Assembly: GCA_033977485.1 (NCBI GenBank)
Contig: CM066994.1
Location: forward strand, 51,067,155-51,131,154
DNA from: Hydrangea macrophylla
Taxonomy: Eukaryota > Streptophyta > Magnoliopsida > Cornales > Hydrangeaceae
DNA length: 64,000 nucleotides
Direction of reading: 5' to 3'
Part shown: positions 42,743 to 56,561 of the stretch, piece after piece
Layout: each line of letters opens with the position of its first letter
Position numbering within the stretch: the first letter of the stretch is position 1
The notes under the pieces: generated by a model
Seen by the model: the letters and a program-made list of their open reading frames with translations, nothing else
Database searches by the model: none
What the model was told of the DNA's origin: nothing
Position numbers and translations under genes: made by a program

Positions 42743-43460
42743 CCAAGCTAGATGCTATTTTGGATTGGAATAGACGGAACACTACAACCAAAGTTAGGAG
42801 TTTCCTTGGTTTAGCCAGATACTATCGAAGATTCGTTGAAGGATTCTCGAAGATAGTATCCCCTTTGACCAGTCTGACAAGGAAATGCATGAAGTCTGAA
42901 TAGAAAGATAAGCACGAACGCGCATTTTAAGAGCTGAAAGAAAGATTAACCTCGGCACCAGTGCTTGTAATACCAAAGAGCGGTGAGCAGTTCACCATTT
43001 ATAGCGACGCATCACACCAAGGACTTGGATGTATGCTTATGCAAGAGGGAACAGTGATAGCATATAGATCACGATAACTAAAACCACATGAGATGAAATA
43101 ACCTACGCATGACCTTGAACTAGCCGTAATTGTTTTTGCTCTCTAAATTTGGAGACATTACCTTTACGGAAAAAAGTTTGACCTGTTTTCACATCACAAG
43201 AGCTTGAGATACTTGTTTTCTCAAAAGGAGCTGAACATGAGGCAGCAACATTGGATGGACTTGTTGAAGGATTATGATTTCACTTTTTAATACCACCCTA
43301 GTAAGCAAACATAGTTGCCGACGCACTAAGCCGAAAATCTCGCAAACTATTTATATCCTCTTTTATGGTCAAAGAGTGGAAAACGTTGGAAACACTAGCC
43401 GAATTTAACTTTCAAACTATAAAATCTAGTGAAGGAAAACATTTTGATGTCTAATAGTAC
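42743..43460 (+). pseudogene. Element C RT connection and RNase H, decayed
   Basis: [19 protein letters not shown] (about 42800-42855), FTIYSDASHQGLGCMLMQEG (about 42990-43050) and [14 protein letters not shown] (about 43210) identify the connection and RNase H. Stops and frameshifts are frequent. Confidence 0.75.
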
Positions 43461-43465
43461 AACCA

Positions 43466-44139
43466 ATGCTCATAAGTCGCATCCTTGAAGCTCAAGGAAA
43501 GGATGAAGGACTTCGTCAATGGTTTGAGAAAGCATCAGCAAAGAACCCAGCAGAATGGAATATTAGGGCAAGCGGAGGATTTAGATGCCGTAATAGACTT
43601 TGCATGCCTAACGAGGACAACTTAAGAAAAGACATACTGAATGAAGTGTACAAGTCAAGATTGATGGTCCACCCTGTAGGAACAAAAATGTATAAGGACT
43701 TGAAAAGAAGCTTCTGGTGGGAAGGAATGAAAAGAGATGTAGCAGATCACATATCCAAATGGCTAACCTTCAAACAAATCAAAGCAGAACACCAGAGGCA
43801 AGTATGTTTATTACAACCACTGTCAGTTCCTGGCTAGAAATGGGAATACATTACTATAGATTTCGTTATAGGAATGCCAAGATCACAACAGAATCATGAT
43901 GCTATTTGGGTGATGTGGACCGACTCACCAAATCATCTCATTTTATTGCCTACAACATGACGTACCCGGTTGAGAAGATTAGCAGAATGGACTTACAGCA
44001 AGTCGTACGACTACACGGAGTATCAGTATCGATCATATCAGATTGCGACTCGCATTTTACATAAGGAATTCGGGAAAGCTTACAAGTTGCAATGGGAACT
44101 TCATTGAATTTAAGTTCAGCATTTAATCCCCAAACTGAT
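43466..44139 (+). pseudogene. Element C integrase N-terminal part, truncated
   Basis: The zinc-region lead-in ([40 protein letters not shown]) is intact to a stop at 43837. After that the core decays, and homology ends at about 44139 within the segment before the catalytic Glu. The same region is present at 35098-35643, so the two ends of element C overlap. Confidence 0.78.
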
Positions 44140-44318
44140 TGTTCAATGTTAATCTCAATGCATAAACACTATGCATGTATGACAATCAACAATGTATGTA
44201 TGTAAAATAACATACATATGCATCAAACATCTCTACCATGTATAGATGCACTCTAGAACATGTGATAAATCACTCAACACTCCACTCGTCGTCGAAAGAG
44301 GTGAATTTTTGATCACTG
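44140..44318. other. Unassigned junction sequence between elements C and F
   Basis: This is 179 bp of AT-rich sequence with several ATGCAT/ACATAC words. No homology to either neighbour is evident by eye. Confidence 0.4.
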
Positions 44319-45111
44319 GTGCATGGGACCTTTTGTTTCCAAGGGAGTGGGGTTACACCGCCACCGTATTTGATTTTGGTTATCCAAGCGGGTAAGTTGT
44401 TGAGAAAGGGATGTCGAGAATTCTTATGTTCAATGACAGATGTCTCAGTGACCGAATCAAGAGTTGAAGACATTCTGATAGTGCGAGAATATTCAGATGT
44501 ATTTCTTGATGACTTGCCAGACATTCTGATTGAGAGAGAGATTGAGTTTACTATTGAGACCATGCCAGATGCAAGATCTGTATCCAAGGCACCGTATAGA
44601 ATGGCACATGTAGAACTGAAAGAGATGAATGTTCAACTACAAGAACTACTTGATGAAGGGTTCATTCGACCTAGTATATCACCGTGGGGAGCTCCAGTCT
44701 TATTTGTTAAGAAGAAAGACGGTTCAATGTGTATGTGTGTGGATTACCGAGAGTTAAACAAATTGACAATCAAGAACAAGTACCCATTATCGAGGATTGA
44801 TGATCTATTTGACCAACTTTGTGGAGTAAGTGTTTTCAAAGATAGATCTGAGATCAGGCTATCACCAGTTGAAGGTAAAGGCCAAAGACGTTGAGAAAAC
44901 TACTTTCAAAATATGCTACGGACACTACGAGTTTCTAGTAATGCCATGTGGGGTTACTAATGCACCAGGCGCATTCATGGATCTCATAAACCGAGTCTTT
45001 AAGGACTACTTGGATGATTTTGTGATAATATTCATTGACGATATTCTTATCTATTCACCGAGTGAGATAGAACACGAGAACTACTTGAGGTTGATACTTC
45101 AGAGATTGTGA
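44319..45111 (+). pseudogene. Element F protease-RT linker and reverse transcriptase, frameshifted
   Basis: The linker ([25 protein letters not shown]) and RT entry ([20 protein letters not shown]) lie in one frame to 44894. The palm continues in another frame from 44830 ([29 protein letters not shown]) to 45111. Gag, protease core and 5' LTR are missing, so the element is 5'-truncated near 44319. Confidence 0.82.
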
Positions 45112-46000
45112 GAGAAGTAATTATTTAGGAAATTCAAGAAATGTGAATTCTGGTTACCTAGCATTACTTTTCTTGGTCATGTGATTAACAAGAATGGAGT
45201 TTCAGTTGATTCTCACAAAGTAGATGCTATATCTAATTAGCAGAGGCTAACATCTGTATATGAAATTCGGAGTTTCTTAAGTTTAGCTGGGTACTACCAT
45301 AGATTCATAGAAAATTTCTCAAAGATTTCATTACATGTGACAAAGCTAATGAGAAAGGGCATTACATTTGAATGGAGTTCAGAATGTGAAGATAGTTTTC
45401 AAGAATTAAAGTCACGGTTGACAAGAGCACCTATCTTAACAATACCATCGGGAAGTGAAGGGTTTGTGATCTACAGTGATGCGTCGCATTAGGGTTTGGG
45501 ATGTGTACTTATGCAAGGAGGTAAAGTAATTGCCTATGCTTCTAGACAGTTGAAGACACATGAGGTTAACTATCCGACTCACGATCTTGAATTAGCCGCA
45601 ATAATCTATGCTTTAAAGATTTAGAGACAATACTTGTACGGGGAAAAATGTGAGATTTTCATGGACCACAAGAGCTTGAAATACTTGTTCACACAACGAT
45701 ACTTGAACATGAGACAGAGGAGATGGTTAGAGTGATGAAGGATTATGATCTTTCGATAGAATATCATCTGGAAAAGGCTAATGTAGTAGCTGATTCATTA
45801 AGCCAGAAGATGCCAAGGAACTTAGCCGATGAGGTAACACAACAAAAAGAATTGGTAAAGGAAATGGAACGTTTAGAGTTGGATGTGATTCTAGAGACTA
45901 GTGGTGGCTTAATGATGGCGATCATAGCACACCCAGATATTATTGATGAGATCAAGAGGGAACAGTTTAACGATATCTACCTGTGTAAGATGAGAGATGA
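45112..46000 (+). pseudogene. Element F RT connection and RNase H, decayed
   Basis: Recognisable pieces are KCEFWLPSITFLGHVI, SFLSLAGYYHRFIENFSKI, FVIYSDASH (followed by a stop), [35 protein letters not shown] and [15 protein letters not shown]. At least five stops and frame changes occur. Confidence 0.78.
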
Positions 46001-47329
46001 GATACCTTTTTAGGAAACCGATCTGGTTTTGTATTAGAACAAGGAACGTTAAAACTTGGAAATCGGTTGTGTGTGCCGAATATGAAAGGCTTGAAAGAGA
46101 GAATTCTAAAGCACATAGCACTAGATATTCAGTTCATCTAGGAAGCAATCAAATGTATCAGAATTTGCGAGAACTTTTGGTGGAAAGGTATGAAGCGGGA
46201 AGTTGTTAAGTATGTTTTAGAGTGTTCAGCATACCAGCAAGTCAAAGCAGAAAGACAAGTACCTGTGGGGCTATTTGGATGAGATCATGAAGGATTTTGT
46301 TTTAGGATTTCTACGATCACCGAAAAGAAATGATAAGATTTGGGTTATAGTTGATAGATTACGAAGTCAGCTCATTTTCTACCGATCAAGACGACTAAAC
46401 CTTCGAAGTTAGCCGAGTTGTATGTGAAAGAGATTGTAAGACTACATAGGGTTCTAGCTATGATTGTATCAGATCGTGATAGTAGTTTAACATCGAGGTT
46501 TTGGGGAAGTTTGCAAAAAGCTATGGGTACGAAGTTGAGTTTTAGTACCGTATTTCATCCTCAGATCGACGGACAGTCAGAACGTATGATTCAGACATTA
46601 GAAGATATGTTGAGACTTTGTGTTCTAGATTTTGGGAGTGATTGGGAGAAACACTTACTGCTAATCAAGTTTGCTTATAAAAATGGTTTTCAGTCAAGTA
46701 TTGGAATGGCACCATATGAAGCTTTGTATGGGCGTAAGTATCGATCACTGGTTTGCTGGACCGAGGTTGGAGAAAGAAAGTTGTTAGGACTTGAACTAAT
46801 ACAGGTGACTACTAAGAAGGTGAAGTTAATCCAAGAGCGACTTAATGTAGCTCAGAGTCGTTATAAGAGTTACGCGGACTCAAAACGGCGACCGATGACA
46901 TTCGAAGTAGGTAACTTTGTATACTTACGAGTATCGCCTTTGAAAGGCATTGTTCGATTCAGAAAGAGGGGAAAACTCAATCCGAGGTTCGTAAGACCTT
47001 TTGAGATCCTAGAAAGGGTAGGTCCAGTAGCTTACCGATTGGCGTTATCATCCGAATTGGAACACGTGTACAATGTATTTCATATGTCAATGTTGAGACG
47101 ATGTATGTCAGATACAAGCAAAATCGTTGTACCTGAGTGGTTACAGATTCAAGAAGACTTAACCTATATAGAACATCCAGTAGAAATTTTGGATCGAAAA
47201 GAACAAGTACTAAGAATGAAGACAATTCCAATGGTGAAAGTGTTATGGTGTAGTCACACGGTTGAAGAGGCTAGATAGGAAAGTGAGGAAGAGATAAAGA
47301 ATGAGTACCCGTACCTGTTTGACGTATGA
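46001..47329 (+). pseudogene. Element F integrase with chromodomain-like C-terminus
   Basis: The zinc region is damaged (about 46020-46280). From 46418 one frame of 286 codons covers the rest of the core (IVSDRDSSLTSRFWGSLQKA, FHPQIDGQSERMIQ) and the C-terminus. The end (EHPVEILDRKEQVLRMKT, MVKVLWCSHTVEEA) matches the group II chromodomain-like tail of Tekay/Del elements. TAG at 47276-47278 replaces a Trp codon and the frame closes at TGA 47327-47329. Confidence 0.82.
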
Positions 47330-47370
47330 GGTATAAGTTTGGGTACAAACTTCCTTTTGGAGGGGAGAGT

Positions 47371-49524
47371 TGTCACACCCGTACCAAAATTTCATAAGTT
47401 TTATCGTGCATAATTGAATTTGGGAGTTCATCAATGTTATTTGATAATTGGTTTGAGGTTGACTGTGAGTCAACGGTAAGGTATCAGTAAGGACACGGGT
47501 AATTGGTAATCCAGATTTCATTGGCATGAGTAAATGACAATTATGTTATTTAAATTTTATTTGACTTATCTGGTATTTTATGAATAGTGAATTATACCTG
47601 TGTAATATAATTTTATGGTAATTTCGATATTGTTATATATCATTTGGAGAACTGTGGTGAGAACGTGAGTGTCACGTTATATAAAAGGTAGGTTGTGTAG
47701 AGATTTCACAGAATTTAGTTTTCGGACGTAATTTTGGATCCAAACAAGACTTAATCGAAAACTCTTGTAATTGGTGGTTTTCACTCGTAAAGTTATAAAA
47801 TTGGACGTATGCAAAGTTTCAGGAGTTAACTAGGTGTTTGAGAAACTCGCGGGGAAGTAAACGCGATTCCCAAAAAGTTTGTCTATAAATAGAAGAGGGT
47901 GAGATTTCATTTTTCCCAAACATTCTAAAACATCATTGGAGAGGGGAGAGAAAAGGGAGATTATTGCTACGGGCTTTGCGACGACGATCGGCGACCTTTC
48001 GTCTGTCTGAATTTCAGCAAATTTTGTATTTGAACTCCCCAAGGTAAGGGCTACGTTTTGATAGTCTTTAAGCCACGTTTGGCTAAGTTTTTATAAATTT
48101 CTAAAACTAGGAATTTAGGGAAACCACGTGTACACTCGTAGGTTTTGCGTAGGATCAAAGATTTGGCATTTAATCGGGCTTCTAGTCGTTCCCTCAAAGT
48201 TATACGACGATAGCTCGAGGTATGAATTTCTAGCCTATGTTATATGGTGAAATATATGTTCTATATTTTGACGACGAAATTGTGATCCGAGAAAAATTCA
48301 TGTGTTAATCTTAGGCCCGTTAATTATGCACGCGACTACATGTGGAAAGCATGTCTAAATTTACGCGAGCACGTTGAGTTGTCTATGTGGGTCAAAGGGG
48401 GGTCTTATACAAATTCATGTCGGAGTAAGCTTCTCGATGTTTGAGAATTTTAGTAGCAATGGCTACTGTGCATGGCTTAAGGCTTGGACTTGCCAGGGCA
48501 CTTGGGGATGTAATGGTTGTAGGCTTGGACTAGCCATTGAAATCGCGGTTTAAGGCTTGGACTTGCCACTACCAGATGAAGGCGTAATTTTCTCCCTAGA
48601 GACTATTTATGTGATTATGAGATTAAAGCATGTTTTTTCATATATGCATATGTTAGAAATTGTGCACTCAGCATATAGCTGAGCAGTGGAGCTTTACTCC
48701 ATTGCAGGTGAAAAGAAGAAAGGGAAAAAGAAGCGTGAGGAGTGAGGCCGATGAATGCCGGGGATCCTCTTGTTTATGTTTTTACTTTCTTTTCCAAGTC
48801 TTGTATTAGTGAGCGTTTCGAATAGCTAGAACTATGTAATTGACTTGGAAGGCATAGCATGGTTTTATGATGTTGTAATAAGTACTAAAACTCTTTTTGG
48901 TGATGTTGTAATGAATCCGAACTCATGGATTCATGTTTTGAATGTTTAACTTGTTAAATTCGTATTTTGGAGGCATGTAATGGAATTTTTATGTTTTAAA
49001 GCCAAACAAGCCTTAACTTGTTCCATTATTGTTTCATTTCATGGATTACTATGTATTAGTGATGTTCTTGAAAAGCTAGTATAGATTATGAAGTTTAAAG
49101 TTCAATCATGTTTGGTAGAAGGAAAAGAGGGATGGTTGTTTGATGCCTTAGGCAAAATTCTACGACATTGTGCAGGATTTTGCTAAAGGGTCATTCGACC
49201 GGTTGAATGGGTGTTCGACCGGTCGAGATGCCCCCTGCCAGAAATCTTTTTCTATACCTTTCGAAAATTTTCAAAAGGTTTTGATTTGTTCTTAGGATAC
49301 CTTTGGGATCCCTTTCAACATGAAATCATTCGTTTCGAAATATAATTGCATTTTCAATTTTACACGGATTTTACAACTCGGAGGGTAATGTTTCCTAAAG
49401 TTTTAATACTCAAGGTTGTTTTAAATGTTCCTTTCCGCTGCATACGCTTGTTGAATGGTCTAGATAAGCCTTGATGGCGTGCCACATGTCCTATTTTCGC
49501 ACGTTAGCGGCATGGGTCGTGACA
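47371..49524 (+). repeat. 3' LTR of element F (2154 bp)
   Basis: It begins TGTCACACCCG after a polypurine tract (TGGAGGGGAGA) and ends CATGGGTCGTGACA. The ends are partly inverted (TGTCAC.. / ..GTGACA). A TATA box (CTATAAATA) lies at 47883-47891. A double CGACCGGT motif lies at 49197-49226. Confidence 0.82.
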
Positions 49525-49785
49525 TGACCTTATGAGTTTGGAGTAACATTTTCGTGTATTTGATTTTGAGATAGTTATCTATTCGAAGATATTGCCTTGA
49601 GGACGGTAGGTATAACCACTTGAGAGTGATACTACAATAAGGAATTTTCTTCAGCTTATGAGATTAGGATTCCACGTTCGTGTGTTGAAATATTATTATC
49701 TTTCTTGGAAGAGGTTGGAAGATACCTCTTTATCGATTTGCCTAGATTAAATTTCACTGATGAAATTCTTTTAAAGGGGGTAGAT
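49525..49785 (+). other. 3' internal remnant and polypurine tract of element G
   Basis: This short segment ends in AAAGGGGGTAGAT, a polypurine tract, immediately before an LTR start. No clear coding motif survives. Element F appears to have landed in it, since the F LTR ends at 49524. Confidence 0.5.
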
Positions 49786-51571
49786 TGTAATGACCCGAGA
49801 TTTTAAACAGTGATTTAATATCAGATTTTAGAACTCTAGTAAAAATTTGGAATTTTTCGGACTATGTTTGGAATTTTAGTCACAAGGGTATCTTGGTAAT
49901 TTTTACTTGAGATGCAAGTCTTGATTAGAAAATTAAAAAATGAGATTTTTGGACTGAAAGGGGCGTAGGCTCAAATGATTCACTTCTAGTGTTTTAACTT
50001 TTGTCATAACTGGTACGGTTAGTGAGATATAGTAGTTTGTGTGTGTGGTACCTTGTGCTTTAAAAGTTGTACCCAGTCACTTACTATAAATAAAACATGT
50101 TAGGTTTAAATTTCATAGTTGTCAACTTTCTCTCTCTATCTCTCTCCTCTCTCTCTCTCTAGGATATGAATACTTAGGGTTTTAAGCACAAAACCCTTGG
50201 TATCATCTAAATCCGTCGATCTCTGGGCGAATCTCAAGCTTTAGAGTTGTTCCTTACATCGAGGAGCAAGCGTGGACACCAAAATCACTTCCATCCGACA
50301 ACTTATCTCGGTTAGGAAAAATCCTAAAGTTCAAAGGTAGTTCATATAACTCTTTAATATGATGTATTATATGTTAACTAGTAGGAATCTAGAATACTAC
50401 GTGGTTTGGTACACGTTGGACGTGCAGAAAATCCAAACCTAGCTCTCTTGAAATTTTGTCTAAATGATCTAGATGCTTATGTGCTTTCCTCTAGATGCTT
50501 ATGTGTTTATGTGTTTAAATGAAAATTGAAAACAGGTCTACTGGCTTTCATAGAAGTTTTGATAACATGTTTGTGTAGAAATCCATGATTTCTTGCCTAT
50601 GCTTAGGTTTTATGAAAGATTATTAATATGCTTGTTCATCTGGCATAATATTGTTCATTTGCATTTCATAAGCATGAGATAAGCATGATTATGAAATTGG
50701 GCATGAACATGTGGATCAACATGAAAATGCACGAAAAAGGATTTTGGGTAAAAGACCTCCATGTGTGGGGCTTTCGATTTAAAAAGGGGACGATCTCCAT
50801 GTGTGGGACTTTCGGATTTTAAAGATCATGAAAAAATCTCCGTGAGAGGATTTTGATTTGAAGTTTAAATATTCCCGATTGTGGGTGTGAATGTGAGGAT
50901 TGGATCCATTAGGAACATGATCTCCTGGTGTTGTAAACCATAGGAATTGTAAGCTATAGACCCGTATGAGGTGGTTAAAGGTCCCCATAACGTGGTGGCC
51001 CATAGACCGGGTATTGTGTTGAGAGTGAGTGTTTGGAAAATTCAGGAAAAGCCTACGAGTGACATTGTTTTGCTTCGGCAACAAATTATTACATTCATGC
51101 ATTCATGCATATAATTCATGATATTATTGAATTGTATGACTATACGGGCCATCGTGCCCATGGACTGTTTTTAAAACCTTTTTAGGTAAAATAGATAAGG
51201 GCAAGGCCCTATAGTGATTGGCATGTGATCGCCCCTTAAAGACCTCGTTTGTGGGGAGATTCTAGAAATCATGTAATACATAGTCATATGTTTTCGATTT
51301 CGCATAGTAGATTGTCATCGAATGCATGTTAGTCTATACTCATTTTAAACTAGTATTCATGGTTGTTTTGGGGTGATTGTTATCCCCTTTCAACTTAGAC
51401 TTGTTATTTGGATTCCTCAATCATGTTAGGATTCGTTATATTCATATTGGCATGTAATCTTGACATAAGTCACTCCATTTCGTAAGATTGCATGCATATA
51501 TGTTGTTGATGGAATAACTCATTTTCATTTTTAGTTATGATTGGGTTGAGAGGGTGTCGTATAGTCCTCAC
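49786..51571 (+). repeat. LTR of element G, interrupted by element E
   Basis: It starts TGTAATGACCCG after the polypurine tract. A TATA box (CTATAAATA) lies at 50084-50092 and a CT-rich leader at 50130-50162, as in other LTRs here. A CTCCATGTGTGGG-type unit is repeated at about 50757-50850. No TG...CA end is reached before the LTR of element E begins at 51572; the remainder must lie outside the window. Confidence 0.7.
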
Positions 51572-54310
51572 TGTCACGCCCCCAAAGTCCGCCTATGGAT
51601 TTAGGGTGCATAACCGGCCTGTGAGGCCCAAAAACTAGTACAGAAAATTAGCGGAAGCAAAATAACACTTTATAGAAACGGTCGCTAAGGTCATAATTTC
51701 CATAGATACGAAACTTCATATTACATGGCATAGTCTTAGGCCAACATAAGCCTTTAAAACACAAAATAGACTAAGTAAACGATAAGTCTTAAAGTGATCC
51801 GTCTAGAGAAAACTTAAGTAATTACATAGTGAGAATGATCCTATCTCTACTAATTTCCATCTAAGACGGGACCCTCCTGAAAGGACTCGTCTCCAACTAC
51901 AAGGCTTTTTCCTCTATGTGATTATCCTCAGATGATTCGTTACCTGAAAGGGGTTTTAGAAAATAAACGGAGAGCATGAGTAGAAGACTCAGTGAATGAA
52001 CATAACCTGGATGAAAACCATAAAAAGAATTGTATATCGCGTAAATAGATAACAATACTAACATTATATATGATGAACACGAAATATCACAACAGGTTCA
52101 ATTAATATTTTTATGAAAAACATCTTTACACGAAAGCCAATTTACCAACTACCCACTCACGCACACTTTCATTTTATATTACATGGCACATTGATCAACG
52201 GCAACCCTGCTAGTCGGGTTCATGGGTCCAATAGGACCGGCCACTTGGGACTTCATTACGTGGGTCCAATAGGACCAACCACTTAGGGCTATACTTCATA
52301 GTTTGTTGTAGTGGTAATTGACTTTGGGAAAAAAGAATGAACTTTACAATAACATAGCAACTTTGAGCATTAGTCAACTTTATAATAACATATATAATTT
52401 CCTTTTCAGTGGAACCAAACGATAATGTTCCGAAATGAGTCATAGCAATTACATAATATTATCGATAATTGGAGATGGAATAATATTCACTCGTGAGGAG
52501 TGGAATCAACGAAAAGGAATATGAACACTCACCTTGGTAGCTTATGAGGTTAAGAAAGCTTCTATTATAGATCAATTAAAGCTCACGTCCTACACAAAAT
52601 ATTGAACATGCAGAAAGTAGCATTTAAGCTCACGATATAGGAGCAAAATAATAATTTATTGTTCTTTAAGGGTAATTGCCTAATTAAATTAAAATACTAA
52701 TAGAAACTCTTTATTTATTACTAAACATAATATTTTCTTAGGTTCCATTTGACTAGCACAAGCTCATGTGGATCCAACTTTTATGTGACGAATTCATAGT
52801 GTTAAAGAATTACAAATTAAACTCATTCATGTATATTAGTCTAATTAAAATAAATAAAGCCTAAACTAACCCACTTAAAAGTTTGTCAAACAAACACACC
52901 CCATATTGATACACATGGAACAACTCCTTTAAAAAAAAATGCTAGGACCAACCCATGCAAGGTGGTCAACTTCCTCGACCATGCACGGCCGGTGGCCATG
53001 TTTGGCCGCGAACTATGTGGGTACGGAACTTCCTCATTACTCGATCATTTTTAATGAAGCAAGAGTCATTTTTACTCAGTTTTTCATGTAGATTCCAAAT
53101 ATGCTGGTTTTATAACTCAAATCTAATTATATTTTCCGAAGAATGGAATTATTCTTTTACACCATAAAAGAATAATACTATGGTTATAGAGGTACACCAA
53201 ACTGTTTTTTTTTTAACTATGTTCTATACCTTTATTTATAAGCATGTTTAGTGTTGTGGAAAGAGTATCTAGCAGAGAGTAATAACATGCAATTAATTCA
53301 CATTTACTAGGCAAAAATTGGCTTTGGTTTTTGAGGTCACAAATGGTATGGAATATGTTCATTTTCTCTGTCTAAAGTTTTCACTTACTCTTAAGGGCTA
53401 TGAGTTGGAATTCTGGCCATAATGGGTCATTTAAAAAAAAAAGCCTATTAGGGTCCTAAGAAGTCTTTAAGTCTATTAAAACAAAGTCTAATGGCGTTAA
53501 CAACATTCCGTAGTCTTGGCCCGGTACGAGCAGGGTTCTCGGGCTGTTTTGAGCTTTAATTTTAGTGTGATTTTATACTACATTTCTCATAATAAGGGAG
53601 CTCTAAGTACCCTACTAAACATAAACTAAAAGTATAGAAGAAACTCACTGAAAGTCTGATAAAAGACATGAGCCGAATTTGAGTAAATAAAATGCTGTGG
53701 AAGTTAGTTCGATTCCTCCTTTCTTCGCAGTACACACCCAAGTACACTATGAGAGTCTTGCACACACGCTCACATACTATTGTGCATAGTGAAGTCTTTA
53801 AAGTTTCTACATTTCTGATTCTCAGTGGTATATAAGGACCACATTGGTTTTCAACTTTGTTAAGTCCGCCTCTCACATCACATACATATACTGATCAACC
53901 TAGTTGGTGTGTGAGATGATGAAGCCCATAAGGTGGCGTGTGTGGGATGATGTAGAGTGTACTTGCAGTCAAAGTGGGAGTGTGTTAGCATGTGTCTCGG
54001 GTGTGGGAGGTAGGTAGCCGTGCATGTGTGTTGATGTTGCTTGTGTTAGTGGCTGTAATATCATGTGTTTATACCTTCATAAGAGAAAAATATTAGCATG
54101 TGATTTTATTGGTCCAAAATAAAAATCATTAGTAGGTAACTAGGCTATTGTATAGAAGAATAGGAGATGATGATGATTAGCATGTGCAGGGAATCGGCCA
54201 AGTATTTAGGGGTTTGTTTGGCTTGTAAAATTTGGGTCTCAAGTCTCCTAAATATGAAATAAAATTAATCATAATTTGTGAGGATTAATAATAACACTAA
54301 TAAAATTAAA

Positions 54311-54341
<31 letters not shown>

Positions 54342-54359
54342 GATTTTAGGGTCATGACA
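51572..54359 (-). repeat. 3' LTR of element E (2788 bp)
   Basis: On the minus strand it starts TGTCATGACCC at 54359, next to a polypurine tract (AAGTGGGGGAGAA, 54372-54360), and ends GGGGGCGTGACA at 51572. An (AAT)n microsatellite lies just inside U3 (54310-54340). A GGGTCCAATAGGACC-type unit is duplicated at about 52225-52290. The other LTR is outside the window. Confidence 0.82.
54310..54340. repeat. (AAT)n microsatellite
   Basis: About ten uninterrupted AAT units lie 20 bp inside the LTR of element E. Confidence 0.9.
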
Positions 54360-54404
54360 TTCTCCCCCACTTAAGAAAGTTTGGTCCCCCAAACTTACCT
54401 TACC

Positions 54405-56561
54405 TTACAGGCCAAAAAGATGAGGATACTTTCCACGCATTTCATCTTCGCGTTCCCATGTAGCTTCCTCGATCGCATGATTTCGCCAAAGAACCTTGAC
54501 CAAAGAAATGACTTTAGTTCGCAGAATCTGATCACGACGATCCAAAATTTGAACTGGTTGCTCGACGTAGGTAAGATCTTCCCGTACTTCCAATGGTTCA
54601 TGAGCTAAGACGTGACTGGGGTCTGAAATATAACGGCGAAGCATGGAAACATGGAATACATTGTGGACATTTGATAGGTCGGGTGGTAACGCCAAACGAT
54701 AAGCCACTGGTCCAACCTTATCCAAGATCTCGAACGGTCCAATGAAACGAGGACTGAGTTTACCCTTTCTTCCAAAACGAATGATGCCTCTTGACGGTGA
54801 CACCTTGAGGAACACATGATCACCTTTCTCGAACTCTAGGTCTCTTCGACGTGTATCGGCATAACTCTTATGTCGGCTCTGAGCTGTCTGAATACGTTGG
54901 CGAATAAGTTGTATCTTCTCCGTTGTTAACTGTACTATCTCTGGTCCCACAAGTTTTCGTTCTCCCACTTCTGTCCAACATATAGGAGATCGACACTTCC
55001 TTCCATAAAGTGCCTCAAATGGTGCCATGCCAATGCTTGCTTGGAAACTATTGTTGTAAGCAAATTCGACGAGAGGTAGATGTTCTTCCCAATTACCCTT
55101 GAAGTCTAAAACGGTTAGTCGAAGCATATCTTCTAAAATCTGAATTACTCGTTCAGACTGACCATCTGTCTGAGGATGAAAAGCAGTACTGAAGTTGAGA
55201 GTAGTGCCCATAGCTCTTTGTAGACTCTCCCAAAAGCGAGACACAAATTTGGGGTCTCTATCAGAGACGATAGATGCTGGAGCACCATGAAGCCTGATAA
55301 TCTCTGCGACGTACAAGTTTGCTAACTTCTCTGAGGAATAAGTGACCTTGATTGGTAGAAAGTGGGCAGATTTCGTTAGTCTATCCACAATTACCCAGAC
55401 AACATCGTTCTGTTTTACTGATCGTGGTAACCCAACCACAAAGTCCATGGTGATGTGCTCCCATTTCCACTCTGGAATAGGAAGTGGTTGAAGAGCTCCA
55501 CCAGGACGCTGATGTTCGATCTTAACATGCTGACAATGTAAACAACGTGATACAAAGTCAGCGATTTCCCTTTTCATATTCGGCCACCACCATGATTTCT
55601 TCATATCTTGGTACATCTTCGTTCCACCTGGGTGAACTGCAAATTTAGAGGAATGAGCTTCCTCTAAAACTTTTCTCTTGATCTCTGGAATGTTAGGAAC
55701 ACAAACACGATCTTGGTATTGTAGAATACCATCCTTTGATAAGAATTCAGGTCTTTTCCCTTCCGGTATCTCCTTAGAAATCTTCTTTAAGTGGACATCT
55801 TGCATTTGAGATCTCTTCACTTCCTCAATAATTGCAGGTTGGGCAATAAGGGCTGCTAAGACATCCTTAGAATGATGAGGAGTAACTTCAATTTCCATTC
55901 TTTCGAAATCGTTAATCAATTTTTGTTGTGAAGTAAGCGCATAAACTAGATTTCCTGAGGACTTCCGACTCAAAGCATCTGCTACTACGTTAGCCTTGCC
56001 GGGATGATATTGAATATCAAGATCATAGTCTTTCATTAATTCGAGCCATCTCCGCTGCCTCATATTAAGCTCCTTCTGTGAGAATAAGTACTTTAAACTC
56101 TTATGATCGGTGAAAATTTCACATCTCTCACCGTACAAATAATGACGCCAAATCTTTAGTGCAAACACTACGGCGGCTAGTTCTAAATCATGAGTAGGGT
56201 AGTTTTTCTCATGAATCTTGAGTTGTCGGGACGCATAGGCAATAACCTTTCCATGTTGCATCAGGACACACCCCAATCCTTGATAAGAAGCATCACTATA
56301 AACTACAAACCCACCATCTCCAGTAGGTATGCTAAGAATTGGTGCTGAAACCAATCTAGTCTTTAATTCTTGGAAACATTTCTCGCGTTCGTCCGTCCAT
56401 TCGAAAGCAATACCCTTTTGTGTTAGCTGCGTCATAGGTCCTGAAATCTTAGAAAAATCCTTCACAAATCTTCGATAATAGCCAGCCAAACCTAGGAAGG
56501 TGCGTACTTCAGTTACAGTTGTTGGTCTTTGCCAAGACTTGATTGCTTCTATCTTATGTGG
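54405..56561 (-). CDS. Element E pol 3' part: RT connection, RNase H, integrase, chromodomain-like tail (truncated by element D)
   Basis: Minus strand. The frame is fully open for 719 codons from the break at 56561 to TAA at 54405. In order: RT connection ([19 protein letters not shown]), RNase H ([20 protein letters not shown] to [10 protein letters not shown]), integrase zinc region ([17 protein letters not shown] to CLHCQH), DDE core ([31 protein letters not shown]), GPFEILD and a chromodomain-like tail ([37 protein letters not shown]). This is the Tekay/Del pattern. The rest of pol and gag should lie to the right of element D, outside the window. By chance the frame continues 15 codons into the element D LTR, to an ATG at 56606. 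Lack of stops implies E was young when D hit it. Confidence 0.9.
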   Translation of the reverse strand, partial: PHKIEAIKSWQRPTTVTEVRTFLGLAGYYRRFVKDFSKISGPMTQLTQKGIAFEWTDEREKCFQELKTRLVSAPILSIPTGDGGFVVYSDASYQGLGCVLMQHGKVIAYASRQLKIHEKNYPTHDLELAAVVFALKIWRHYLYGERCEIFTDHKSLKYLFSQKELNMRQRRWLELMKDYDLDIQYHPGKANVVADALSRKSSGNLVYALTSQQKLINDFERMEIEVTPHHSKDVLAALIAQPAIIEEVKRSQMQDVHLKKISKEIPEGKRPEFLSKDGILQYQDRVCVPNIPEIKRKVLEEAHSSKFAVHPGGTKMYQDMKKSWWWPNMKREIADFVSRCLHCQHVKIEHQRPGGALQPLPIPEWKWEHITMDFVVGLPRSVKQNDVVWVIVDRLTKSAHFLPIKVTYSSEKLANLYVAEIIRLHGAPASIVSDRDPKFVSRFWESLQRAMGTTLNFSTAFHPQTDGQSERVIQILEDMLRLTVLDFKGNWEEHLPLVEFAYNNSFQASIGMAPFEALYGRKCRSPICWTEVGERKLVGPEIVQLTTEKIQLIRQRIQTAQSRHKSYADTRRRDLEFEKGDHVFLKVSPSRGIIRFGRKGKLSPRFIGPFEILDKVGPVAYRLALPPDLSNVHNVFHVSMLRRYISDPSHVLAHEPLEVREDLTYVEQPVQILDRRDQILRTKVISLVKVLWRNHAIEEATWEREDEMRGKYPHLFGL

